From the NCBI GenBank assembly GCA_011050085.1, contig DRGL01000044.1, positions 1 through 55,090 on the forward strand: a stretch of DNA of 55,090 nucleotides, read 5' to 3'. A program made the translations under genes and the position numbers. The first letter of the stretch is position 1; the number at the start of each line of letters is the position of its first letter. The notes beneath the pieces were generated by a model. The model had not been told where the DNA came from. It made no database searches and saw only the letters and a program-made list of their open reading frames with translations. Shown in pieces: positions 25,961 through 35,499 of this stretch. The stretch comes from Pricia antarctica. GTDB taxonomy: Bacteria; Bacteroidota; Bacteroidia; Flavobacteriales; Flavobacteriaceae.

Positions 25961-27259
25961 TTACCTATCAGACAGTAAAAACTCTTTCAAAGCCTCATAA
26001 TTTTGAATTTGTATAAATTTTTTCTCTTTATCCATAACCTTTTCAATTTGGGATGGAATTTTTAGCGTTGTACCGATAGTTTCCTCGACTACATCTAAAA
26101 ATTTTACCGGATGAGCGGTTTCCAAAAATATGCCATAGGTATCTGGACGGTTTTCTTGATACTTTTTCAGTCCGAGATAGCCAACTGCACCGTGGGGGTC
26201 CGCAACGTATCCGCTGTCTTTATAAATTTTAAGGATAGCTTTTCGTGTTTCATCATCCGTGAAGGCATAAGATGAAAGGTTCTCTTTTAATGCCTCGAAA
26301 TTATCTTGATACAAATGTTGTATACGGATGAAGTTGCTCGGGTCTCCGACATCCATGGCATTTGAAATAGTAGCGGTCGAGGGTTTCGGATTGTATTTGC
26401 CGGTCAGCATAAATTCGGGTACCGTGTCGTTTACGTTGGTAGCCGCCACAAAGTGTTTCACCGGTAGTCCGAGCCGCTGGGCTATCATACCTGCACAGAT
26501 ATTACCGAAATTCCCGCTGGGAATGGAGAAAACAATTTCTTTCTGTTTGTGTTCAACAGCTTTATATGCAAACAAAAAGTATAATAGTTGCGGCAACCAG
26601 CGTGCTACATTTATAGAGTTGGCAGAGGTCAGCTGCATTTCTTCCAATAATTCGTCATCTAAAAAAGCTGACTTCACCATTTTCTGACAGTCATCAAACG
26701 TTCCATCTACTTGTAGGGCCGTAATATTTTGGCCTAGCGTAGTAAGCTGGCGTTCTTGAATATCACTAACCTTTCCACTAGGGTATAAAATGACCACCTT
26801 TACACCATCGACTCCCAAGAAACCATTTGCCACTGCGCCTCCGGTATCTCCAGAAGTCGCTACCAATACAGTGACTTCAGATTTTTCATCCTTTGAAAAA
26901 TAACCCAGGCATTGAGCCATAAACCGTGCCCCAACATCTTTGAATGCCATTGTGGGGCCATGGAAAAGCTCTAAGGTAGCCACACCGTGCTCTATCTCTA
27001 CAATCGGGAAATCGAAGTCTAGTACCTCCTCTAAAATAGCTTTCAAAACGGAATTTGGTATATCATCGGAAACGAACTGCCGAATCGCTTGAAAGCCAAT
27101 CTGTTGATGGGACAGATTAGCGAAGTCCTTGAAAAAAGATTCGGGTAGGGGAGTAATGCTTTCTGGAAAATATAAACCTCTGTCGGGGGCAATCCCTTGA
27201 ATGACTGCATCTTTAAAGGAAACTTTTGGAGCTTGTTTGTTAAGGCTGTAATAGTTCAT
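25961..27259 (-). CDS. thrC: Threonine synthase
   Basis: A 432-residue PLP enzyme that converts O-phosphohomoserine to threonine, the last step of the pathway. It opens MNYYSLNKQAPKVSFKDAV and shows FHGPTMAFKDVGARFMAQCL, where Lys forms the PLP aldimine, and VLVATSGDTGGAVANGFLG for phosphate binding. SIPSGNFGNICAGMIAQRLG and GAVGYLGLKKYQ are also typical. It is the third gene of the thr cluster, but 424 bases separate it from thrB, more than usual. Confidence 0.96.
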   Translation of the reverse strand: MNYYSLNKQAPKVSFKDAVIQGIAPDRGLYFPESITPLPESFFKDFANLSHQQIGFQAIRQFVSDDIPNSVLKAILEEVLDFDFPIVEIEHGVATLELFHGPTMAFKDVGARFMAQCLGYFSKDEKSEVTVLVATSGDTGGAVANGFLGVDGVKVVILYPSGKVSDIQERQLTTLGQNITALQVDGTFDDCQKMVKSAFLDDELLEEMQLTSANSINVARWLPQLLYFLFAYKAVEHKQKEIVFSIPSGNFGNICAGMIAQRLGLPVKHFVAATNVNDTVPEFMLTGKYNPKPSTATISNAMDVGDPSNFIRIQHLYQDNFEALKENLSSYAFTDDETRKAILKIYKDSGYVADPHGAVGYLGLKKYQENRPDTYGIFLETAHPVKFLDVVEETIGTTLKIPSQIEKVMDKEKKFIQIQNYEALKEFLLSDR

Positions 27260-27683
27260 GTCAAAAATTGAGGTATGACTGATGAGAGGAAATCAGTTAA
27301 TGTTTATATCGGATTTGGTGCTTACTAGGTATTCAAAGTGCAGTTATGCTACTTATAGAATGAATATGTTTTAGTTATGTATATCTCATTATCCAAAAAA
27401 ATAGTGGTCATTTTACCTTGAGCAAAGGATTAAGGCTTCGCCCAGAGATTTAATTGAACCATCAACCTAGGGTCTTTTTTCTAGATTTAACAATGCAATA
27501 GTACCATCTTTAATATAACTACAGATTCAGGTAACCTATATATCTTTAGGTCCAAACTGTGATTTTCCCTTTTAAGAGAACTTGGTGCTCTGTGACAAAA
27601 CCTTATCAAAATCATAGTTCTTTATCAAATGACGGGCTTTTAATTTTTACTTCATCGATATGAAATATTTTCATCAAATGCTG
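27260..27683. other. Long gap between thrB and thrC, no gene seen
   Basis: No open frame of note and no tRNA. The stretch is AT-rich; a short inverted motif around TTTTCCC-TTTTAAGAGAAC near 27556 is too weak to call. It may hold a separate thrC promoter, but no motif is clear enough to place one. Confidence 0.4.
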
Positions 27684-28613
27684 TCAAATCTTATGAACAC
27701 CGGTGCTATTCACTTTGGAGACATGCACATCATAATCAATTCCTATTTTACGATAAACATCCTTCATTGCCCGAGCAACATGTAGTGCATTCTCTTCCCC
27801 CTTACTGAAAGCAAAAATTGACGGACCGGAGCCTGAGATACCGCATCCTAATGCACCTGCGTCCATGGAAACAGATTTCACCTTATCAAATCCCGGTATC
27901 AGTATAGATCGTATAGGCTCAACAATATGATCGACGAGGGAACGGCCGATAAGGCTATAGTCCTCAGTAAAAAGTCCCGCTACCAGCCCCCCTAAATTAC
28001 CCCATTGCTTAATGCCATCGGCCAAGGTTATATTGGTTTTCAATATTTTTCGGGAATCGGAGGTGCGCACTTCGATTTGTGGGTGAATTACCGTGGCCCA
28101 AAGTTGTTTGGGACTGGGAATTGGAACAATATCGAGAGGATCATAGCTGCGTACCAACGTAAATCCACCAAATAGGGCAGGGGCTACGTTATCGGCATGT
28201 GCCACACCGCTGGCAAGGCGTTCGCCTTCCATGGCAAATTTTACTAGCTCTGTTTTTGAAAAAGGCCTACCTAGCAGTTCGTTCATTGCCCATACCGCAC
28301 CAGTAGAACTGGCTGCGCTACTACCGATGCCACTACCTGCCTTGATTTTTTTATACATTTCGATTTCGAACCCGCCTTCGTAATTACTATCGGCCAAAAG
28401 AGCCAATCCTGCTACACCAGCAACATTCAAATGGGTTTCAGTGGGCAGGTTCTGACCGGTCAATTTGGTGATACGAATCCCTTTCTGCTCGACTTTACGG
28501 ATAAGCATTTCATCGCCCACACTTTCCAATGCAACGCCAAGCACATCAAAACCACAGGATATATTGGCGATGGTAGCAGGACAGAAAATTTTTAGTTCGG
28601 TTGTGGCGTTCAT
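27684..28613 (-). CDS. thrB: Homoserine kinase
   Basis: A 309-residue GHMP kinase that phosphorylates homoserine. Motifs are FCPATIANISCGFDVLGVAL near the N-terminus, the ATP-binding loop IKAGSGIGSSAASSTGAVWA at ~90-110, and the C-terminal GCGISGSGPSIFAFS. It follows thrA after seven bases, so it is in one operon with it. Confidence 0.96.
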   Translation of the reverse strand: MNATTELKIFCPATIANISCGFDVLGVALESVGDEMLIRKVEQKGIRITKLTGQNLPTETHLNVAGVAGLALLADSNYEGGFEIEMYKKIKAGSGIGSSAASSTGAVWAMNELLGRPFSKTELVKFAMEGERLASGVAHADNVAPALFGGFTLVRSYDPLDIVPIPSPKQLWATVIHPQIEVRTSDSRKILKTNITLADGIKQWGNLGGLVAGLFTEDYSLIGRSLVDHIVEPIRSILIPGFDKVKSVSMDAGALGCGISGSGPSIFAFSKGEENALHVARAMKDVYRKIGIDYDVHVSKVNSTGVHKI

Positions 28614-28620
28614 AGTTTTT

Positions 28621-31065
28621 CTAAAAATTTCCTATGCGAATGATATCCGCAAAGATACCTGAAGCGGTAACATCTGCACCAGCTCCGGCACCTTTGATAA
28701 TCATCGGCTGGTTCGGATAGCGCTCGGTATAGAATAATACAATATTATCGCTTCCCTCAAGATTATAAAAATCATGTCCTTTGGGAATCTGTTGTAACCC
28801 AACACTCGCATTTCCGTCATCGTATTGGGCTACATATTTCAATTTACTGCCTGCTTCCCGAGCGTCTTCATATAAATTCTGAAAGTCATTTTCATATTTC
28901 TTCAAGGAGGTAAAAAAATCATCGGTATTGTCCGTAGATAAACTCTCTTCCGGTAAAAAAGAAGAATTCGCTATATCTGATATTTCCAGCTTATTACCGC
29001 TTTCCCTAGCTAATATTAAGATTTTGCGCATGACATCGATGCCGCTCAAATCGATTTTTGGATCTGGCTCGGTAAAGCCTTCCGCTTTGGCCTGTTGTAC
29101 TACGTCGTGAAATGTTGTCGTGTCATCAAAATTATTGAATACGAAATTCAGGCTCCCCGAAAGTACCGCTTGAATTTTAAGTACTTTATCGCCTGAGGCG
29201 ATCAAATGTTTTAAGGTGTCTATAATAGGTAACCCGGCACCAACATTAGTTTCAAAGAGAAAAGGGGCATTATAGGTACGCGCTAAATCCTTAAGATTTT
29301 TGTAATTATCGTAATTGGACGAGCAAGCGATTTTATTGCAGGTGACTACAGAAATACTGTTACTGAGATAAGAGTGATAGGTTGATGCTACCTCATCGCT
29401 AGCGGTATTGTCAACGAAAATGGAGTTGCGGTAATTCAATGTTTGTACGGTCTCAAAAAATCCAATTTTGTCCGCTGTTTGACCTTTTTCCAATTCAGCT
29501 TCCCAATCTTTCAGGGAAATACCGTTTTCATTGAAAGTCATGGTACGGGAATTAGATATACCGATAATCCGAATATTCAGCTTAAGGTTTTCCTTCAAAA
29601 ATTTACGTTGTTGACGCACTTGCGCTAAAAATTTGGCGCCGACGTTTCCAACGCCCATAACAAAAAGGTTCAGCTGTTTGATGTTTTCTTCAAAAAATTC
29701 TTCATGCAGGGCGTTCAAGGCTTTTTTCACGTCGCTTTTGGTAATAACGGCGGAAATATTTCTTTCGGAAGCACCTTGCGCAATGGCCCTTATATTTACG
29801 TTGTTGCGACCCAAAGTGCTGAACATTTTACCGCTTAGGCCCTGATGGTGTTTCATGTTATCGCCAACCAAGGCGATAATAGCCAAATCCTTTTCTGCAA
29901 TGGCAGACTTTATCTTTCCACGTTCAAGTTCATAATCAAAAGCGGTGTTGACAACTTGAACTGCATGTTCAATATCGTCTGCTGAGATGCCAACGCAAAT
30001 CGAATGCTCTGAGGAGGCCTGTGTGATGAAAACGACGCTAATATCTGCTAGTGAAAGCACTTCGAAAAAACGCTTTGATATTCCTGGTATCCCAACCATT
30101 CCAGGACCTTCAAGGGACAAGAGCGCCATATTTCCGACGTGGGTAATACCCCTAACGGTCTTTCCTTTTTCATTCTGATTCTTGGTAATAAGGGTTCCGG
30201 CATCTTCTGCAGCGAATGTATTCTTAATACGGATGGAAATCCCTTTAGCCAAGACGGGCTGTATTGTTGGGGGATAAAGCACCTTGGCCCCAAAATGCGA
30301 AAGTTCCATGGCTTCTTCATAGGAAATATGAGGTATGGCCTTGGCCTGCTTTACCAGTTTTGGGTTGGCGGTATACATTCCGCTAACGTCTGTCCAAATT
30401 TCCAATACTTCGGCATCAATAGCAGCTGCTACAATGGCAGCGGTATAATCTGATCCGCCCCGACCCAAGGTAGTTGAATTCCCATTTTCGGATGAAGCGA
30501 TGAATCCGGGCATTACTATAATTTTGTTCGGTTCATTCAAGAAATACGCAGCACAGTTGGCATTGGTAGTTTCGAAATTGACGCTTGCTTTTCCAATGCC
30601 TATAAACGTTTTAATCAGTTCCCGACTGTCCTTATAATGGGCTTCCAAATTTTCCTGTATAAAGAACTCGCTAATAATGTAGGAAGATAAAAGTTCGCCA
30701 TAACTGACAATTTTGTCGGATAGCCGGGGCGTTATTTCTCCAATGAGGAAAGCACCTTCAAGTAGCGTCTCCAAGGTATTGATGTCACTTTTCACCTTGC
30801 TTAAGACCTGGCTTTGGGCATTTATGGGAATTAGTTCTTTTACCGTAGTTAAATGTCTATCTTCAATTTCCTTTAAAATAACTTTATATTCTACGTTCTG
30901 AACCGAAGCCAATAAGGCTGCATGCAAAAGTTGGTCGGTAACCCCACCGAACGCGGAAACTACCACGATGGTCTTATCGGTCGCTGTATTGGCAACGATA
31001 TCTTTGACCATGGTTATATTTTTGGCATTGGCAACGGAAGTGCCCCCGAATTTTAAGACTTTCAT
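28621..31065 (-). CDS. thrA: Bifunctional aspartokinase / homoserine dehydrogenase I
   Basis: An 814-residue fusion catalysing the first and third steps of the aspartate pathway to threonine. The aspartokinase part (~1-290) opens MKVLKFGGTSVANAKNI and includes TTLGRGGSDYTAAIVAAAID. Two ACT-type regulatory domains follow (~310-460; SLEGPGMVGIPGISKRFFEV and ALVGDNMKHHQGLSGKMFST). The dehydrogenase part (~465-814) starts LFVMGVGNVGAKFLAQV and has SGSLNFVFNNF and TEPDPKIDLSGIDVMRK. It is expected to be feedback-inhibited by threonine through the ACT domains. It starts the thr operon. Confidence 0.97.
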   Translation of the reverse strand: MKVLKFGGTSVANAKNITMVKDIVANTATDKTIVVVSAFGGVTDQLLHAALLASVQNVEYKVILKEIEDRHLTTVKELIPINAQSQVLSKVKSDINTLETLLEGAFLIGEITPRLSDKIVSYGELLSSYIISEFFIQENLEAHYKDSRELIKTFIGIGKASVNFETTNANCAAYFLNEPNKIIVMPGFIASSENGNSTTLGRGGSDYTAAIVAAAIDAEVLEIWTDVSGMYTANPKLVKQAKAIPHISYEEAMELSHFGAKVLYPPTIQPVLAKGISIRIKNTFAAEDAGTLITKNQNEKGKTVRGITHVGNMALLSLEGPGMVGIPGISKRFFEVLSLADISVVFITQASSEHSICVGISADDIEHAVQVVNTAFDYELERGKIKSAIAEKDLAIIALVGDNMKHHQGLSGKMFSTLGRNNVNIRAIAQGASERNISAVITKSDVKKALNALHEEFFEENIKQLNLFVMGVGNVGAKFLAQVRQQRKFLKENLKLNIRIIGISNSRTMTFNENGISLKDWEAELEKGQTADKIGFFETVQTLNYRNSIFVDNTASDEVASTYHSYLSNSISVVTCNKIACSSNYDNYKNLKDLARTYNAPFLFETNVGAGLPIIDTLKHLIASGDKVLKIQAVLSGSLNFVFNNFDDTTTFHDVVQQAKAEGFTEPDPKIDLSGIDVMRKILILARESGNKLEISDIANSSFLPEESLSTDNTDDFFTSLKKYENDFQNLYEDAREAGSKLKYVAQYDDGNASVGLQQIPKGHDFYNLEGSDNIVLFYTERYPNQPMIIKGAGAGADVTASGIFADIIRIGNF

Positions 31066-31194
31066 GTTTGTGGATGTATAAACGGAAGAATGACGTTTAG
31101 TTCATATAGTTTTGAGGTAAAAACTTATATTTTGAAAAGCTCCAAAAGTAGTATTTTTAGGCGCTTAAACAAATTTTTAACTCCAGTTGTTATA

Positions 31195-31224
31195 CGACCA
31201 AGCTACTAAGTTCTGGCTTGGTCG
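31195..31224 (-). promoter_or_regulatory. 9-bp perfect hairpin in the thrA leader region
   Basis: CGACCAAGC and GCTTGGTCG enclose a 12-base loop about 130 bases upstream of the thrA start, in the divergent region with the NAD(P)HX repair gene. No U-tract follows on the thrA side and no Thr/Ile-rich leader peptide is seen, so classic attenuation is not supported. A binding site or leader structure is possible. Confidence 0.4.
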
Positions 31225-31346
31225 CATAATTGAAATCGTAGTTCGTATATAGCTATGACATCAAAAAAAAATTTGCCGAACTTCATATAAGTTCCCAACA
31301 CAATCAAAATAGCGATGACCGGTTGGTTAAAAAAAACGAATTGTTT

Positions 31347-32894
31347 ATGAAAATATTTTCCTCAAAACAGGTGTATGACGCCGATAAGGCCACCCTTAAG
31401 AAACAGAATATTACCAGTGATGAACTGATGGAAAGGGCCGCGACCCAATTGTTCAACTGGTTGCATTTACGATTGCAGGGCGGCCAAGTGAAAATTCGTA
31501 TTTTCTGTGGTATCGGTAACAATGGTGGGGACGGACTGGCATTGGCGCGCCAACTTCAAGAGCACGGCTACAATTTAACTGTTTATATAGTCAATTATAG
31601 CAAAAAACGCTCCGATGATTTCTTAGTCAATCTGAAACGTTTAAAAGATAAAAAGGTATGGCCTGAATTTTTGGGTGATGGCGATGATTTACCTGAAATA
31701 GACCGGGAAGATATCATCGTAGATGCCATTTTTGGGATTGGATTGAACCGGCCGCCTGAAAATTGGGTGGTCGAATTGTTCCAACATCTGCATCGTTCGC
31801 AGGCCTTTACGTTGTCCGTTGATATTCCTTCGGGATTATTTACGGATGCGGTGCCTTCAGATGAAAAGGCCGTGGTTCTCGCAAACCACACCTTAAGTTT
31901 TCAAGTGCCTAAACTTATTTTCTTTCTTCCGGAAACGGGACGATTTACCGAACAGTGGGAACTTTTGGATATAGGTTTGGATTCGGAATTTTTGAACGAA
32001 ACCGATACCGACTACGAACTTATAGGCAAGAACGAGGTACTATCGTACTATATTCCAAGAGAAAAATATGGACATAAAGGCACGTACGGACATAGTTTAA
32101 TTATTGGGGGCAGTTATGGAAAAATTGGGGCTGTGCATTTATCGGGCAAAGCTTGTTTGCATGTGGGGAGTGGATTGGTTACGACCTACGTGCCGAAATG
32201 TGGCTATATTCCTTTGCAAACCAATTTTCCGGAAGCGATGGTCATTACGGATGAAGATGAGCAATGTATTTCGAAAATCAATTTTAATATTGATCCTACC
32301 GTTATTGGAATTGGTATGGGTTTGGGTAAGGATTTGAAGACGGTGCAGGCGTTTTCCGATTTTCTTGATACGAATAAAAAACCTTTGGTGATTGATGCCG
32401 ACGCCTTGAATATACTTTCGGAGCATAAGAAGCTTCTAAAAAAAATACCATCCAAAACCGTGTTGACCCCGCATCCTAAAGAACTTGAAAGGCTCATCGG
32501 TAAATGGAATAACGACTTTGACAAATTGGAAATAGCCAAGGCATTTTCAAAAGAATACGATTGTGTTTTGGTCATAAAGGGTGCAAATACCATCACGATT
32601 TATGACGGAAAGGGTCATGTAAGCACCACAGGAAATCCCGGAATGGCTACTGGTGGAACAGGTGACATTTTAACGGGAATGATTACAGGACTTATAGCAC
32701 AGGGATATACGCCGTTGCAAGCGGCTGTTTTTGGCGTTTATCTTCATGGAAAGGCGGGGGATATTTCCGTAGAAAAAACAGGATATCAGGCTTTAATTGC
32801 TTCAAACGTAATTGCGGGTATTGGTAAAGCTTTTTTAGATTTATTCAATGTTCAACAACAAGATCATTCGGCTAAGGATGCTGAAAATACATAA
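31347..32894 (+). CDS. nnr: Bifunctional NAD(P)H-hydrate epimerase / ADP-dependent NAD(P)H-hydrate dehydratase
   Basis: A ~515-residue repair enzyme that restores hydrated NADH and NADPH. The N-terminal YjeF-type epimerase domain (~1-210) opens MKIFSSKQVYDADKATLKKQ and includes IFCGIGNNGGDGLALARQL and VDAIFGIGLNRPP. The C-terminal ribokinase-like dehydratase domain (~225-500) includes YGHKGTYGHSLIIGGSYGKI, VIDADALNIL, VLTPHPKELERLIG and the ADP/substrate motif GNPGMATGGTGDILTGMITG. The start at 31347 fits the family; the frame extends 24 bases upstream. The last ~15 residues are charged and variable. Confidence 0.95.
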   Translation: MKIFSSKQVYDADKATLKKQNITSDELMERAATQLFNWLHLRLQGGQVKIRIFCGIGNNGGDGLALARQLQEHGYNLTVYIVNYSKKRSDDFLVNLKRLKDKKVWPEFLGDGDDLPEIDREDIIVDAIFGIGLNRPPENWVVELFQHLHRSQAFTLSVDIPSGLFTDAVPSDEKAVVLANHTLSFQVPKLIFFLPETGRFTEQWELLDIGLDSEFLNETDTDYELIGKNEVLSYYIPREKYGHKGTYGHSLIIGGSYGKIGAVHLSGKACLHVGSGLVTTYVPKCGYIPLQTNFPEAMVITDEDEQCISKINFNIDPTVIGIGMGLGKDLKTVQAFSDFLDTNKKPLVIDADALNILSEHKKLLKKIPSKTVLTPHPKELERLIGKWNNDFDKLEIAKAFSKEYDCVLVIKGANTITIYDGKGHVSTTGNPGMATGGTGDILTGMITGLIAQGYTPLQAAVFGVYLHGKAGDISVEKTGYQALIASNVIAGIGKAFLDLFNVQQQDHSAKDAENT

Positions 32895-32999
32895 CGTGGA
32901 CTAGTTAATAGTAAGCTATAGTATCTGATTTTCTGTAAGTTGCATTTGCATATTATATTTTATCGGAGTACCTTATGCTTATAAAAGTAGTACCAAACT

Positions 33000-33854
33000 A
33001 TGTCTACGTTTAACGTTAATGCAGACTTAGTTCCCCTTTTCAGCGGATTGGTTACAGGTCTTAAACCTTTTGCCGATGCCCAGCAGATTTCCTTGCGTTT
33101 TACCGCAGAGGTACAGCATCTGTATGCATCCTATAATCCCGCAGATGTATTGGCGGAAATAACGGTTTTTTTAAGCCGCATTATTACCTTTACCCCGCAG
33201 TCATATGCCATAAATGTAGCTATCGGGATATGCCAAAATTCTTCCGGTCGATGCATAATCTCCATAGAAAATACGGGCGTTGATCTTTCTCGGGTAGTAG
33301 AGATTTTGTCAACAATTAGCAAAGGCCTACAAATTACAAAGTTAGATAAGGGTACCCTTTTTCATATAGAGATTCCTGTAAGTCTTAGCTCCGAAGACAT
33401 CATAACTCCGGAGTTTAACGGACAGCTCACTCCCAAAAAATATCCTTTTTATTTTTCCGCAGTCTCCAAAAGATTAGCATCGCATTTCTCGGGTAAAAAG
33501 CATTTAGAAAAGACATTGTCACGGCTAAATCTGATTGACGGTGTTTTTATAAAAAAAGTGAATGCGGTAATAGAAGCCAATATGTCCGATTCCGAATTTA
33601 AAGTAGATACTTTGGCCAATGCCATGGCGTTAAGCCGCTCACATTTATATCGAAAAATGAAGTTGTTTACCAATATGTCTCCCCAAGAATATCTAAGGTT
33701 CTTTCGATTAGAACGGGCTAAGAAGATGTTGCAGTCCAAAGCTATAGAAGTTAACGTGAGTGAAGTATGTTATCAAACCGGTTTTGCCAGTAAAAGTCAT
33801 TTTACAAGGGTTTTTCAAAAAGAGTTCGGTTTTAATCCCTCTGAGCTAAAATAG
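33000..33854 (+). CDS. AraC-family regulator with a degenerate histidine-kinase-type ATPase domain
   Basis: A 284-residue regulator. The C-terminal ~100 residues are a normal AraC DNA-binding domain with two helix-turn-helix units (VDTLANAMALSRSHLYRKMK and VSEVCYQTGFASKSHFTRVF, ending QKEFGFNPSELK). The N-terminal ~130 residues follow the plan of a GHKL ATPase from hybrid two-component systems. ISLRFTAEVQHLYASYNPAD stands where the segment before the N box lies. VLAEITVFLSRIITFTPQ replaces the N box without its Asn, IISIENTGVDLSRV is a remnant of the DTGIGI box, and the F and G2 loops are gone before GTLFHIEIPV. No receiver domain is present. ATP binding is therefore unlikely. It probably controls the two downstream genes. 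Confidence 0.8.
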   Translation: MSTFNVNADLVPLFSGLVTGLKPFADAQQISLRFTAEVQHLYASYNPADVLAEITVFLSRIITFTPQSYAINVAIGICQNSSGRCIISIENTGVDLSRVVEILSTISKGLQITKLDKGTLFHIEIPVSLSSEDIITPEFNGQLTPKKYPFYFSAVSKRLASHFSGKKHLEKTLSRLNLIDGVFIKKVNAVIEANMSDSEFKVDTLANAMALSRSHLYRKMKLFTNMSPQEYLRFFRLERAKKMLQSKAIEVNVSEVCYQTGFASKSHFTRVFQKEFGFNPSELK

Positions 33855-33954
33855 GGCGGCTACAACCTACGGGCAAATTTTCGCAACCCAGGGTCAATTG
33901 CTGCGGTTGGGTTTAGATTAATTTTGAGCATACCTAACCTTTAAATCATACACT

Positions 33955-34353
33955 ATGGATCAGCTAAAGAAAAACCGGGAGTTTATTATTAAATATTATA
34001 ACACGATATCAGGGGCCGCAAAGACTCCTGAACTATGCGCAAAATTCGCAACCGATAATAAATTATTGAATCATATCGCATTTTTTGAGGGTGCTTTCCC
34101 CAAGTATGAACTTTTTATAGAAGAAATGATGACCGAGGGTAATAAGGTCATCGTACAGGGAAGAGCCACTGGCATTCATCAAGGGGCCTTAAACGGTATT
34201 ACTGCAACCGGTAAAAAGATGGATTTACCATTTTGTATCCGATATACTATAGAAAATAATATAATTATTGACCATTGGTTGATTGCCGACCAAATCATAT
34301 TGATGGAGCAGTTAGGCGTTATGGCTGCAGCCGCTGAAGAATCCAATCACTAA
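33955..34353 (+). CDS. NTF2/SnoaL-fold protein (ester cyclase-like)
   Basis: A 132-residue cytoplasmic alpha+beta cone-fold protein. The N-terminal helix pair (NREFIIKYYNTISGAAKTPE) and the strands VIVQGRATGIHQGALNGITA and KMDLPFCIRYTIENNIIIDH are typical of the SnoaL/ester cyclase branch of the NTF2 superfamily. These proteins include polyketide cyclases and many uncharacterised hydrolase-like members. It lies 100 bases after the AraC gene and 15 bases before a second NTF2-type gene. The substrate is unknown. Confidence 0.75.
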   Translation: MDQLKKNREFIIKYYNTISGAAKTPELCAKFATDNKLLNHIAFFEGAFPKYELFIEEMMTEGNKVIVQGRATGIHQGALNGITATGKKMDLPFCIRYTIENNIIIDHWLIADQIILMEQLGVMAAAAEESNH

Positions 34354-34368
34354 TTAATCATTGAAAAA

Positions 34369-34887
34369 ATGAAAAAAATAGTATTTAGTATAGTCATTGG
34401 TATTTTATTGTCTTGCGGAGAAGAGCAGTCATCGATTACCGATAAAACTATTTCTGATGAATTAGCGAAACATAAAGCGCAAGATTCCCTTGAAACTACT
34501 ACAAAAGAATTCATTGAAGCATATGTTGCCGCTATCAATACCCCCGATTGGAAGGCCAATATTACAGAATATCTTGAACCCGATTCCGATAATTTTCTAA
34601 AACAACATACTGCATTTAGGGCGTCTTTTCCGAACTATAAATCGACCATTAAGCATTTGATTGTTGATGGTGATGAGGCAATTGTTTGGTTGAACAATAC
34701 AGCCACTTATACTTCCACATACACATTTGAAGATATTGATATACAAGAAGTGTTTAACGGCATCGAGGCTAAAAATCAAAATATTACTTGGCATGAAACT
34801 TGGTTTTTTAATGTTGTCGAAGGGCGTTTCGGCGGCAAATGGGATTTTTTAAAGGATAATTATGCAGTTTTGGATGGATTGAAATAG
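34369..34887 (+). CDS. Lipoprotein with NTF2/SnoaL-like fold
   Basis: A 172-residue protein with a lipoprotein signal (MKKIVFSIVIGILLSCGEEQ, lipobox LLSC). The mature part has the same fold type as its upstream neighbour: TTKEFIEAYVAAINTPDWKA, then strands DEAIVWLNNTATYTSTYTFE and ITWHETWFFNVVEGRFGGKW. The 15-base spacing indicates co-transcription with the gene at 33955. One copy in the cytoplasm and one in the envelope may handle the same compound, which is an inference. Confidence 0.75.
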   Translation: MKKIVFSIVIGILLSCGEEQSSITDKTISDELAKHKAQDSLETTTKEFIEAYVAAINTPDWKANITEYLEPDSDNFLKQHTAFRASFPNYKSTIKHLIVDGDEAIVWLNNTATYTSTYTFEDIDIQEVFNGIEAKNQNITWHETWFFNVVEGRFGGKWDFLKDNYAVLDGLK

Positions 34888-35499
34888 TATTGATACCTGC
34901 TATTCATATAATAAACTGTTCCTTTATATCGTGTTGTACCATACCATACTAAATCATTAGTTGTGGTGAATAGTTATTTAGCAATACATATGTATTTTTC
35001 TTTTCGTCGGTATTATCTCCTACAATCTGACAAACTCTAATACCCTTGGAATATATTTAAGAAAAATTAAGGCAATCAAATCCTTAGCTTACTTATTGGG
35101 TGCCGTTCCGTCAGCATTGGAAAGGTATGCTAGGGAGCAATGGACACCTTTATCAAAAATAAAGCACTAGATGACAAATCTTGCTTGATTAAGGGTCAAG
35201 AGTGATGACATTAATATGCAATACGTAAACCACTTAATTTTTGATAGTGAAATGCTTGGTAATTTTTAGTTTTTTCAAAACCGTTTCGGAGATACTAACA
35301 TTTCAAAAGAAGCATTACATATATGGGGCAAAGGATAGATTAGGGTTTAGACAATCTGGCTCAAAGTACTGAGCCGATACACTTTAGAAATCTACTTATT
35401 ATAATTTTTATGGTAAAATAAGGAAATCTATTACTGTTGAATTGAACACTTTTTCTTAAAAGAAATAGACAATTGGTTTTTTAGAATTAGCTGCGAAAT
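34888..35499. other. Long intergenic stretch, no supported gene
   Basis: Some 600 bases without an ATG-initiated frame of useful length. At about 34986-35170 a stop-free run encodes LGIYLRKIKAIKSLAYLLGA and ALERYAREQWTP with no start codon. It may be a relic of a gene that I cannot identify. Confidence 0.35.

Noticed and set aside
34986-35170. Stop-free run of about 60 codons
   Set aside because: No start codon or ribosome binding site and no recognised family; kept only as a note on the intergenic region.
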